9,012 nt of DNA from Lachnospiraceae bacterium (GTDB lineage: Bacteria; Bacillota; Clostridia; Lachnospirales; Lachnospiraceae): contig VSNG01000045.1 of NCBI GenBank assembly GCA_009774175.1, positions 1 through 9,012 of the forward strand. Reading direction: 5' to 3'. Position numbers and translations under genes: made by a program. Below are positions 1 to 5,384 of the stretch, piece after piece (position 1 is the first letter of the stretch; the number at the start of each line of letters is the position of its first letter). The notes beneath the pieces were generated by a model. That model made no database searches and had not been told where the DNA came from. It worked only from the letters and a program-made list of their open reading frames with translations.

Positions 1-74
1 AAAGATACGATTATCGTTTTCATTGGAATAGAGAAAATTCAATTATTGAAATATGGATACCAATTAAGGGTTAG
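1..74 (+). CDS. C-terminal tail of a GyrI-like / effector-binding domain protein (partial)
   Basis: An open frame enters from the left edge (first full codon at 3) and stops at TAG 72-74, giving only 23 residues. The tail ends in IIEIWIPIKG after an aromatic-rich stretch (YDYRFHWN). An acidic residue, an 'EIWIPI' strand and a short basic end are typical of the C-terminus of GyrI-like effector-binding domains, found alone or fused to AraC- or MerR-type regulators that bind small molecules. The call rests on this short motif only, so the full architecture and any DNA-binding domain lie outside the window. The low GC and AT-rich codons match the toxin-antitoxin genes that follow. Confidence 0.45.
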   Translation, partial: RYDYRFHWNRENSIIEIWIPIKG

Positions 75-237
75 TGAAATTCCAGTTTGCAGATGAATTT
101 CTTGAACTTTCCTTATTTTTCAAGGATTTTCTAGCCTCATACAGTGAATTGCTATGTATTTTCCCTTGTTTTTGTCCTTATGGGCTATTTACAAGGGCAA
201 ATTTCAATGATACAGCAATCTAAAAACGCTAAATAGG
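75..237. other. Intergenic region with two small inverted repeats
   Basis: No gene is supported here. Two small dyads are visible. TCCTT (110-114) and AAGGA (122-126) flank a 7-base loop and are followed by TTTT, a possible but very weak terminator for the upstream partial gene. CCCTTGT (163-169) pairs with ACAAGGG (191-197) across a 21-base loop and has no T-tract, so it is either incidental or a regulatory structure. TTTCTAGC occurs near 129-135 and again inside the downstream promoter palindrome, which might mean a second half-site for the same regulator. Confidence 0.3.
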
Positions 238-266
238 TTGTTTTCTAGCTAGAATTTACATATAAT
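238..266 (+). promoter_or_regulatory. Sigma-A-type promoter of the Phd/Doc operon
   Basis: A -35 element TTGTTT (238-243) is separated by exactly 17 bases from a perfect -10 TATAAT (261-266). Transcription should begin around 273-275, giving a short leader before the antitoxin start at 293. The antitoxin ribosome binding site (GTGAGGTG, 277-284) sits 8 bases before the ATG. The element is read directly from the sequence; its activity is inferred. Confidence 0.75.
243..254. promoter_or_regulatory. 12-bp perfect palindrome in the promoter spacer, candidate Phd operator
   Basis: TTCTAGCTAGAA is a perfect palindrome lying between the -35 and -10 elements of the toxin-antitoxin promoter. Phd/YefM antitoxins are known to repress their own operons by binding short palindromes at the promoter, with the toxin acting as corepressor or derepressor depending on stoichiometry. 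Position and symmetry fit that role, but binding is not shown. Confidence 0.5.
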
Positions 267-292
267 ATAGGTGGAAGTGAGGTGCATATAAA

Positions 293-535
293 ATGACAAT
301 AGATACAAACACAATGATTTCAATTACAGAGGCAAATCAAAATTTTTCAAAAGTAGCTAAAGTAGTTGACGAACATGGAACGGCGGTTATTCTGAAAAAT
401 AATGTACCCAGATATCTGGTCATTGATTTCAGTAGAGCGGAAAAAGAAAAAGTTGCCAGTAATGAAGATGTATTTGCAATATCAGAACGGTTAATAAAAC
501 GGAATATGGAAGCATATGAGATTCTTGCAAAATGA
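293..535 (+). CDS. phd: Phd/YefM-family antitoxin
   Basis: This 80-residue protein is the antitoxin of a type II toxin-antitoxin pair. Its N-terminal half (about residues 8-48) carries the Phd/YefM fold signature: ISITEANQNFSKVAKVVDE, a helix that follows a short strand, then a 'GTAVILKNNVPRYLVID' strand pair that normally dimerises and binds operator DNA. The C-terminal part (about 50-80) is charged and helical, as expected for the segment that folds onto the toxin and blocks its active site. The ATG at 293 has a GTGAGGTG ribosome binding site 8 bases upstream and a consensus promoter before that. Its stop overlaps the toxin start by four bases (ATGA, 532-535), the coupling expected when antitoxin must be made at least as often as toxin. 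It probably autorepresses through the palindrome at 243-254. Confidence 0.88.
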   Translation: MTIDTNTMISITEANQNFSKVAKVVDEHGTAVILKNNVPRYLVIDFSRAEKEKVASNEDVFAISERLIKRNMEAYEILAK

Positions 536-909
536 TTATTTTAAGCAAAGAGCAGGTGCTAAAACTTCATGCAAGTTTAATAAAAGCCACTGGAGGAAGT
601 GACGGTATTCGTGATGAAGGAATGCTGGATTTGGCGTTAAATAATCCGTTTCAGTCATTTGGCGGAAAAGAGCTTTATCCAAGCATTCAGGCAAAGGCGG
701 CACGGCTTTGTTTTGGATTGGTAAGAAATCATGCAATGCTGGACGGAAACAAAAGACTTGGTACGCATGTTATGTTAGTTTTTCTTGCATTGAATGGATA
801 TGAATTGTATTACAGCCAAAAGGAGTTAAGTGATGTCATTCTTGCATTGGCATCCGGTGATATTGGTGAAAAGGAAATTTTACAATGGATTATTGAACAT
901 CAGCCATAG
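532..909 (+). CDS. doc: Death-on-curing (Doc/Fic fold) toxin
   Basis: This 125-residue protein is the toxin partner of the upstream Phd-like antitoxin and has the usual Doc length. The catalytic motif is HAMLDGNKRLG, with H67, D71, N73, K74 and R75, inside a helical Fic core that also shows the family's GGSDGIRDEG segment (21-30) and FGG/YPS region (43-51). In phage P1 Doc the equivalent motif phosphorylates elongation factor Tu and stops translation; lysine in place of the glycine of true Fic AMP-transferases (GNGR) is what separates Doc from AMPylators, and K74 is present here. The common phenylalanine two residues after the histidine is a methionine (M69). No independent ribosome binding site is evident, so translation probably depends on coupling to the antitoxin through the ATGA overlap. 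The gene appears full length and intact. The target in this organism is inferred from the family. Confidence 0.9.
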   Translation: MIILSKEQVLKLHASLIKATGGSDGIRDEGMLDLALNNPFQSFGGKELYPSIQAKAARLCFGLVRNHAMLDGNKRLGTHVMLVFLALNGYELYYSQKELSDVILALASGDIGEKEILQWIIEHQP

Positions 910-1060
910 GCTTTCAGCGTTTGAGCGCGCGAAATACACCAATTGCACAAGCCTTTATAATAACTCAACAGTTGTGATAGGATTGGATATTGTACAGGGA
1001 TTTGCAGTCGGAATGCTTTTAGTGGACAACGACTTATGAAAAAGCAAGGATAATCGTAAG
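910..1060. other. Gap after the toxin gene, no supported gene
   Basis: I see no terminator and no convincing promoter between doc and the next gene. A frame ending at TGA 1037-1039 and a shorter one reading RNTPIAQAFIITQQL to a TGA near 975 are both open, but neither has a ribosome binding site or a recognisable family. They could be the tails of genes cut away at a recombination junction. The lack of a terminator allows read-through from the toxin-antitoxin promoter into 1079-1804. Confidence 0.3.
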
Positions 1061-1078
1061 TTGTGGAAGGTGTTGCTT

Positions 1079-1342
1079 ATGAAAAAAGCAGATATAAAAG
1101 CAGTTGCTGAAAATAGGTTCCGTGAACTTGGAGCAAAGCAATTAGAATTATACCCGTCAGGTATTTGTTGGACAATGAATGGAGTATTTTTCAAAGTATC
1201 TACATTAGCAGACTTTTGGGTATTAGAATGGACGGATAATCATTCTTATGCTTCAAATTGCTGCTTTGAAGATATTGACCCAATGCCATATGATATATCT
1301 GAGCAAGAAATAATCTGGCAGGTGGATAAACTGTTGCTGTAA
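1079..1342 (+). CDS. Small protein of unknown function, possibly immunity-like
   Basis: I do not recognise a named domain. The start is placed at ATG 1079 because GGAAGG (1065-1070) lies 8 bases before it; an in-frame TTG at 1061 would give 93 residues but overlaps that ribosome binding site. The resulting protein has 87 residues. It begins with a charged helix (about 1-24, MKKADIKAVAENRF), followed by a compact aromatic part (YPSGICWTMNGVFFKV, 25-40; ADFWVLEWTDNHSYASN, 44-60), two adjacent cysteines (C61, C62) and an acidic C-terminal helix. There is no signal peptide or membrane segment, so it should be cytosolic. Size, acidity and position in a string of small AT-rich genes next to a toxin-antitoxin pair are reminiscent of immunity proteins of polymorphic toxin systems, but no toxin is visible and this is only an inference. 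Confidence 0.65.
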   Translation: MKKADIKAVAENRFRELGAKQLELYPSGICWTMNGVFFKVSTLADFWVLEWTDNHSYASNCCFEDIDPMPYDISEQEIIWQVDKLLL

Positions 1343-1348
1343 ATCGGA

Positions 1349-1361
1349 TTTTTTTGGGGGG
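1349..1361 (+). promoter_or_regulatory. T7-G6 homopolymer run forming the apparent ribosome binding site
   Basis: Seven T (1349-1355) are directly followed by six G (1356-1361), five bases before the ATG at 1367. The G run is the only Shine-Dalgarno-like element for that gene and is not a normal AAGGAG. Homopolymer runs of this length at a translation start can slip and change spacing, so expression of the downstream gene could vary between cells. This is speculative. Confidence 0.4.
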
Positions 1362-1366
1362 CTATT

Positions 1367-1804
1367 ATGGAGGAACTATTGATTTATGCGTTTTTGTTAT
1401 ATGAGGAATTGGCAACAGAAAATGAGTATAACAAACGGCTTGATGAATTATTTCTCAGCACTCCCGAAAACGATGATTTGTTTAATGATTTACTCTATTT
1501 AGAATGGGAAACGGACATTAAAAAGGCTATAATATATGTGAGAACACATATTGATTACAATAATCTGGACATTGATTTATTTGGTAAAGTTTTGATGAGC
1601 AAATTAAAAGAGATCTATGAAAATCATTTGGATATAAGAGAATTTGCAAGTCGAATGTTTCACTTGTGGGAGGAGTTGCCTGGGAATCTCCAAAATATAG
1701 AACCATTTTGGACGCTTAGTTATGCGGATGACCCCTTATCATGGGGAGATGAAGAACAAACCAGTTATATTTATGAGCGTATGTTGAGTTACTATAGAGA
1801 TTAA
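1367..1804 (+). CDS. Acidic helical protein of unknown function, possibly immunity-like
   Basis: This 145-residue protein is strongly acidic and predicted mostly helical, with no signal peptide or membrane segment. Visible blocks are an N-terminal helix (MEELLIYAFLLYEEL, 1-15), an acidic middle (LFLSTPENDDLFNDLLYLEWETDI, roughly 28-51), a conserved-looking core (REFASRMFHLWEELPGNLQ, 91-109) and a C-terminal part (LSYADDPLSWGDEE, then YIYERMLSYYRD). The arginine-rich 'REFA.RM..LWE.LP' helix and closing tyrosine helix look like a real folded family, but I cannot assign a name. The gene lies 24 bases after the previous stop with no terminator between, so the two are probably cotranscribed. The strong hairpin at 1887-1940 would end the transcript. 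A role as an orphan immunity protein is plausible but unproven. A TTG at 1379, just after GGAGGA (1369-1374), is a possible alternative start. Confidence 0.7.
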   Translation: MEELLIYAFLLYEELATENEYNKRLDELFLSTPENDDLFNDLLYLEWETDIKKAIIYVRTHIDYNNLDIDLFGKVLMSKLKEIYENHLDIREFASRMFHLWEELPGNLQNIEPFWTLSYADDPLSWGDEEQTSYIYERMLSYYRD

Positions 1805-1886
1805 ACTAATATAACATATCCAGTTTCAGAAATATAATATGTTGCCGTAAAAAATATGTGTAATATTGTATTATTTGGATTGAACA

Positions 1887-1940
1887 AAAAATCGGAGAGT
1901 TTCGATGACGATGGAGCGTCTAAGAAACTCTCTGATTTTT
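1887..1940. terminator. Long near-perfect hairpin, probable bidirectional intrinsic terminator
   Basis: AAAAATCGGAGAGTTTC (1887-1903) pairs with GAAACTCTCTGATTTTT (1924-1940) over 17 positions, with a single G-U pair. The apical part adds GACG (1907-1910) pairing with CGTC (1917-1920) around a 6-base loop, after a 3x3 internal loop. A-run on the left and T-run on the right make it usable in both directions. It lies 82 bases after the stop of the 1367-1804 gene. Partly matching flanks (GGATT at 1876-1880 and AATCC near 1943-1947) extend the symmetry imperfectly, so a small repeat element of REP or MITE type is an alternative. Confidence 0.7.
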
Positions 1941-2036
1941 ATAATCCAATATTCAGCCGATATGTGCAGTGAATTATGGAATATGTCTATTTGTGGTTGG
2001 AATTTCTCAAATTCGTAATTTCTATGAGAGTGTGGT

Positions 2037-2252
2037 ACTATAATAACATCTTTGAAAGAATTCGATGATATGAAATTAGTGTTCCATATTAATCATAAGG
2101 GATTCAATTATGCGGATAACTTGGAAAAAATATGGTTATGAAGCAATTTTGATTTTGGATCGTTTGGGCAATTAATGAATTGGGAAAGTGTGGATAATGT
2201 TCCACAATCAGTTGAAAAGTTTGTAACAAGTATTAATGCTGGACATATATAA
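2037..2252 (+). pseudogene. Decayed remnant of a small unknown gene
   Basis: One reading frame runs from about 2037 to TAA 2250-2252 and is broken by an in-frame TGA at 2139-2141. Either side of that stop the translation looks like normal protein rather than noise: SLKEFDDMKLVFHINHKGF, ADNLEKIWL, then FDFGSFGQLMNWESVDNVPQ and SVEKFVTSINAGHI. Upstream in the same frame there are further stops (TAA 2016-2018, TGA 2022-2024) and no start codon with a ribosome binding site, so the 5' end is missing or mutated. I cannot name the family; the composition resembles the neighbouring small acidic proteins. The end overlaps the possible start of the next gene at 2236. Read-through or a sequencing error at the TGA is possible but would not repair the missing start. 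Confidence 0.45.
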
Positions 2253-2748
2253 TTCGAAAGTAATTATGTGTTTTTTGGCAAAGCTGGAGGAACTGGAAAA
2301 TCTAAAGAACGACAGTCCTGCATATCTTATAACTTGTCAATATTGTAACGGCACTCAGAAAACCATTACGATTTGTAATCGGTGTAATGGCACGGGAATT
2401 ATGGATATGCCAGGAAATAATGCAACGTCTCTCTCCATGGTATTCTCCTGTGTGAGCTGTTATGGGAGCGGGTATGAACAGTGTAAAATGTGTATAGGCG
2501 GAAAAATGGCGGATTCGGATTATAATGCGAAATGTGATATATGGAGTGAAAAGATAGAAAATTTGGAAGGAGAAATTGAACAGCTGGATATGCAACTGCA
2601 TCCGGAAAAATACGAGTCAAAAGGAAATGACGGCGGTAATGTTGGTGGTAATGCCGGCGCTGTTTATATTGATCCTGATCCTGACTGGAATCTGGAAACG
2701 AAGAAAACCGACTGTGTAAAGTGTAAAGGAAGTGGCAGCGATATATGA
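2236..2748 (+). CDS. Small protein with five CxxC zinc knuckles (DnaJ cysteine-rich-like), no J domain
   Basis: The protein has up to 170 residues. It carries five CxxC pairs, most followed by a small G-rich turn as in the DnaJ/Hsp40 zinc centre: C34/C37 (CQYCNGT), C47/C50 (CNRCNGTG), C72/C75 (CVSCYGSG), C83/C86 (CKMCIGG) and C160/C163 (CVKCKGSG). Four pairs would bind two zinc ions. The fifth is separated from them by a short charged helix, probably coiled (about 102-122), and a glycine-asparagine linker (129-141), and sits only a few residues from the end, which suggests a C-terminal truncation or a half-site that pairs with another chain. There is no J domain or substrate-binding domain. 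The start is uncertain: ATG 2236 lacks a good ribosome binding site and overlaps the pseudogene tail; ATG 2266 (weak GAAAG upstream) is an alternative. Function is unknown; a chaperone-like or scaffold role is only analogy. An intrinsic terminator follows 3 bases after the stop. Confidence 0.65.
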   Translation: MLDIYNSKVIMCFLAKLEELENLKNDSPAYLITCQYCNGTQKTITICNRCNGTGIMDMPGNNATSLSMVFSCVSCYGSGYEQCKMCIGGKMADSDYNAKCDIWSEKIENLEGEIEQLDMQLHPEKYESKGNDGGNVGGNAGAVYIDPDPDWNLETKKTDCVKCKGSGSDI

Positions 2749-2751
2749 TTC

Positions 2752-2794
2752 AGAGAGAATGAAAGATAGTGCGTCTTTTCATTCTCTCTTTTTT
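2752..2794 (+). terminator. Rho-independent terminator
   Basis: AGAGAGAATGAAA (2752-2764) pairs perfectly with TTTCATTCTCTCT (2777-2789) across a 12-base loop and runs into six T (2789-2794). It directly follows the stop of the CxxC-knuckle gene and separates the accessory block from the following transcript. Confidence 0.9.
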
Positions 2795-2832
2795 GGCACA
2801 GGCACAGAGAGGAAAAATTAAGGAATAGACTT

Positions 2833-2838
2833 TATAAT
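2833..2838 (+). promoter_or_regulatory. Possible -10 element for the 2921 gene
   Basis: A TATAAT hexamer lies about 80 bases before the start of the next gene and just after a terminator, where a promoter is expected. No convincing -35 element is found 16-18 bases upstream and there is no extended -10 TGN, so the call is weak. Confidence 0.3.
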
Positions 2839-2920
2839 GAAATAGATATCCTGATGTCTGTAAAGCGTAATATGAGGTATGTCTGCATACAGCAGGGAAA
2901 AAAGCATAACGGAGGGACCT

Positions 2921-3397
2921 ATGGACGAAAAATTTATTATGTTTATGGAAACGGTTGACGGGAAGTTTCGTGACTTTGTAAGCCAAATCGACCAGTATCT
3001 GACTGCAAATGAATGTAAGTGCGATATAAAACTGCAAAAGAGCGGCTATGTTGTATCCTATGTGTTAAGCGGCGGCAAAAGGACACTGGCAACATTTGTA
3101 TCCCGCAAATCAGGGATGAAGCTTCGCATTTATCCCGAGCATATACAGGAATACCAGAGCTTCCTTGATACGTTTCCCGAAAAGGCAAAAAAGGAAATCA
3201 GAAAAGCATCTGTCTGCAAACGGCTTATCTATCCGGATGACTGTAATCCCAAATGCGTAATGGGATATACCTTTGCGCTGGATGGCGAGCAGTATCAGAA
3301 ATGCCGCTACATGGTGTTTCAGCCTTCCCTGAGTGAGGAAAACAATCCGTATATCATGCAGTTTTTAGAGAAAGAATTGCAGGCCCGGAAGGGCTGA
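2921..3397 (+). CDS. Conserved cysteine-containing protein of unknown function
   Basis: The ATG at 2921 is chosen because GGAGGG (2911-2916) sits 4 bases upstream; an upstream in-frame start at 2879 lacks such a site. The product has 158 residues. It begins with a helix (MDEKFIMFMETVDGKFRDF), followed by a beta-rich part (SGYVVSYVLSGGKRTLATFV, 41-60; SGMKLRIYPEHI, 64-75) and a C-terminal part with a cysteine cluster: C99, C108 and C112 in VCKRLIYPDDCNPKCVMGY, plus C128. With C32 and C34 it has six cysteines, and the C108-x3-C112 pair with C99 and C128 could form a metal site. I recall similar hypothetical proteins in Lachnospiraceae but know no assigned function. It is probably cytosolic and monocistronic: a terminator lies before it and a separate strong promoter lies after it. 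Confidence 0.75.
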   Translation: MDEKFIMFMETVDGKFRDFVSQIDQYLTANECKCDIKLQKSGYVVSYVLSGGKRTLATFVSRKSGMKLRIYPEHIQEYQSFLDTFPEKAKKEIRKASVCKRLIYPDDCNPKCVMGYTFALDGEQYQKCRYMVFQPSLSEENNPYIMQFLEKELQARKG

Positions 3398-3460
3398 CTA
3401 TAGTTTCGGAAGATGCAGTAATCGCTGCAAAATAATAAACTGATTTTATAATGATAGCTA
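3398..3460. other. Gap before the nifS promoter
   Basis: No gene is present. TGCAG (3414-3418) and CTGCA (3425-3429) form a 5-bp dyad, and GCCC-GGAA-GGGC (3383-3394) forms a tiny hairpin over the end of the preceding gene; neither has a T-tract, so a terminator for the 2921 gene is not evident. Confidence 0.25.
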
Positions 3461-3489
3461 TTGACAGTCATGGAATTCATGTCTATAAT
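3461..3489 (+). promoter_or_regulatory. Consensus sigma-A promoter of nifS-nifU
   Basis: TTGACA (3461-3466) and TATAAT (3484-3489) both match consensus perfectly with a 17-base spacer. Transcription should start near 3496, leaving a leader of about 110 bases. The spacer contains an imperfect dyad (CATGGAATTCATG, 3469-3481), which might be an operator but is short. No IscR-type gene is present in the window. Confidence 0.85.
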
Positions 3490-3604
3490 TTATGCCATAA
3501 AACAATATTATTCCTATAGAAAAAATATGGTATATAAGTTGAATGTATAAATGAGCAGGAGTAATACTGGCATATATTAGAATCAGGAAAGCGGGTGCAT
3601 CTTT

Positions 3605-4786
3605 ATGAACAAACGGATTTATCTGGACAATGCGGCAACTACGCAGATCAGCGAGGAAGTGTTAAATGAAATGCTTCCTTTTTTCAGGGAGATATACAGC
3701 AATCCGTCCGCCATATACAGCTTTGCAGGAGAAAGCAGAAAAGCGGTTGACTGCGCGAGAAAGCATGCCGCCGAATTGATCGGCGCTGCTGCGGAAGAGA
3801 TATACTTTACAGGCGGAGGGAGCGAATCTGATAACTGGGCGTTAAAAGCGGCGGCGGAGGCTTATTCTTTTAAGGGAAAACATATTATTACCAGCAAAAT
3901 AGAGCATCATGCCGTATTGCACACCTGTGAATATCTGGAGACCCAGGGCTATGAGGTGACTTACCTTGATGTAAATGAGGCAGGGAAAATATCTGTTGAG
4001 GAACTGAAAGCGGCTATCCGTCCAGATACCATTTTGCTATCCATTATGACGGCAAATAATGAGATTGGCACAATAGAGCCGGTTAAAGAAATAGGTAAGA
4101 TCGCGCATGAGAATGGGGTCCTGTTTCATACGGACGCGGTACAGGCATATGGGCATATTCCGATTCATGTGGATGATATGGGAATAGACATGCTTTCCGC
4201 CAGTGGGCATAAATGTAATGGCCCGAAAGGAATTGGAATACTGTATATCCGTAAAGGTCTGAAAATCCGTTCCTTTATCCACGGAGGAGCGCAGGAGCGC
4301 GGCAGAAGGGCCGGAACTGCCAATGTGCCCGGGATTGTGGGATTTGGCAGGGCGGCGCAGTGCGCAAAGGAAACAATGGATGAGAGGGCGGCCAAAGAAA
4401 CCGTATTGAGGGATCATCTGATTGAAAGGGTTTTATCAGAAATTCCATATGTCAGACTAAACGGACATAGAACGGACAGACTGCCGAACAATTTAAACTT
4501 CTGCTTTCGGTTTATTGAAGGGGAATCTCTGCTGATTTTACTGGATCAGCTGGGAATATGCGCCTCCAGCGGTTCGGCCTGCACTTCCGGCGCGCTGGAT
4601 CCGTCCCATGTGCTGCTTGCGATTGGACTTCCTCACGAGATCGCGCACGGTTCCTTGAGGATTACCCTGTCGGAAGAAACGACATTGGAGGAAATTGATT
4701 TTGTGGCGGATGAGTTAAAGAAGATTGTTGAGAGACTCAGAAGCATGTCTCCGCTGTATGAGGATTTTTTAAAAAACCGAAAGTAA
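3605..4786 (+). CDS. nifS: Cysteine desulfurase, NifS/IscS type
   Basis: This PLP enzyme removes sulfur from cysteine, giving alanine and a persulfide that is passed to the scaffold encoded next door for Fe-S cluster assembly in the cytosol. The 393-residue length is standard. Visible hallmarks are the N-terminal YLDNAATT (6-13), GGGSESDN (70-77), the cofactor-stacking EHHAVL histidine region (H101/H102), HTDAVQ with D177 and Q180 contacting the pyridine ring, the Schiff-base lysine K203 in SGHKCNGPKG, and R352 for the substrate carboxylate. The active-site cysteine is C326 in SSGSACTSG, the flexible-loop form of group I (NifS/IscS) enzymes rather than the SufS form. The ATG is preceded by GGGTG (3593-3597) and AGGAAA (3585-3590). 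The companion scaffold gene starts 24 bases after the stop. Other group I desulfurases in clostridia serve tRNA thiolation or NAD synthesis, but the nifU neighbour argues for Fe-S assembly. Confidence 0.95.
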   Translation: MNKRIYLDNAATTQISEEVLNEMLPFFREIYSNPSAIYSFAGESRKAVDCARKHAAELIGAAAEEIYFTGGGSESDNWALKAAAEAYSFKGKHIITSKIEHHAVLHTCEYLETQGYEVTYLDVNEAGKISVEELKAAIRPDTILLSIMTANNEIGTIEPVKEIGKIAHENGVLFHTDAVQAYGHIPIHVDDMGIDMLSASGHKCNGPKGIGILYIRKGLKIRSFIHGGAQERGRRAGTANVPGIVGFGRAAQCAKETMDERAAKETVLRDHLIERVLSEIPYVRLNGHRTDRLPNNLNFCFRFIEGESLLILLDQLGICASSGSACTSGALDPSHVLLAIGLPHEIAHGSLRITLSEETTLEEIDFVADELKKIVERLRSMSPLYEDFLKNRK

Positions 4787-4810
4787 CGTATTATCGAAAG
4801 GAGAAAGAGA

Positions 4811-5248
4811 ATGTACAGTGAAAAAGTAATGGATCATTTTAATCATCCGAGAAATGTTGGCGAAATGGAAAATCCAAGCGGAGTGGGCACCGTTGGAAAT
4901 GCCAAATGCGGCGATATTATGAGGATGTATTTGGATATAGATGAACGGGAAGTTATCAGGGACGTCAAATTTAAGACTTTTGGATGCGGCGCGGCGGTGG
5001 CGACAAGCAGTATGGCTACGGAGCTGGTAAAGGGAAAAACCGTTCGAGAAGCGCTGCAGGTTACGAATAAAGCGGTTATGGAAGCGCTGGATGGGCTTCC
5101 GCCTGTAAAAGTACATTGTTCATTGCTGGCGGAAGAGGCAATTCATGCAGCGTTATGGGATTATGCGCAGAAGAGGCACATTGTAATAGAAGGTCTGGAA
5201 GCGCCGGTAAATGATATAGCGGAAAAAGAAAAAAACGAAGAATATTGA
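4811..5248 (+). CDS. nifU: Iron-sulfur cluster assembly scaffold, NifU/IscU type
   Basis: The 145-residue protein is a single IscU-like domain on which Fe-S clusters are built from sulfur supplied by NifS and then handed to apo-proteins. The three cluster-binding cysteines are C33 (NAKCGD), C59 (FGCGAA) and C103 (KVHCSLLAEEAI), with the conserved aspartate D35 and histidine H102 beside them. The N-terminus YSEKVMDHFNHPRNVGEM and the LPPVK motif (96-100), the site IscU uses to engage the HscA/DnaK chaperone, are intact. It lacks the ferredoxin-like and Nfu domains of nitrogenase-type NifU, so nifU here is the clostridial naming of a short scaffold. The C-terminal tail (about 128-145) is charged and longer than in E. 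coli IscU. AAGGAG (4798-4803) lies 7 bases before the ATG. No IscA, HscA or ferredoxin gene follows, as is common in clostridia. Confidence 0.94.
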   Translation: MYSEKVMDHFNHPRNVGEMENPSGVGTVGNAKCGDIMRMYLDIDEREVIRDVKFKTFGCGAAVATSSMATELVKGKTVREALQVTNKAVMEALDGLPPVKVHCSLLAEEAIHAALWDYAQKRHIVIEGLEAPVNDIAEKEKNEEY

Positions 5249-5256
5249 TACGCAAA

Positions 5257-5284
5257 AAGAAAGTCCTGCTTGCAGACATTTCTT
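5257..5284 (+). terminator. Weak hairpin after nifU, possible terminator
   Basis: AAGAAAGTCCTGC (from 5257) can pair with GCAGACATTTCTT (to 5284) with one bulge on each arm; realistic folding leaves a small GCTTGC loop. It is preceded by an A-run and its 3' arm is only partly T-rich, so termination would be weak. It is the best candidate between nifU and recA. Confidence 0.35.
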
Positions 5285-5384
5285 ATCTCTGGTAAACTGG
5301 TTTTATCTGAGAAAGTGGAATCTGTATGCGCACGCATGTCCGGCATTTCGCCACGATTTCCATTATTTTCATATTTTACAGAGG

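Noticed and set aside
830..1039. 69-codon plus-strand frame overlapping the end of doc
   Set aside because: Its first third is the toxin gene in another frame and it has no ribosome binding site; only its tail is kept as an unexplained stretch.
1813..1843. AACATAT/ATATGTT inverted repeat after the 1367-1804 gene
   Set aside because: A 7-bp all-AT-rich dyad with a 17-base loop is expected by chance in such AT-rich sequence and lacks a T-tract.
3467..3483. Imperfect dyad CATGGAATTCATG in the nifS promoter spacer as an operator
   Set aside because: It is short, has an off-centre bulge and matches no regulator site I know; it is mentioned only within the promoter entry.
3490..3604. Riboswitch or T-box in the nifS leader
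   Set aside because: The leader is AT-rich without a clear multi-stem fold, specifier motif or terminator/antiterminator pair.
4037..4417. Minus-strand open frame opposite nifS
   Set aside because: It is antisense to the PLP-binding core of the desulfurase and has no independent support.
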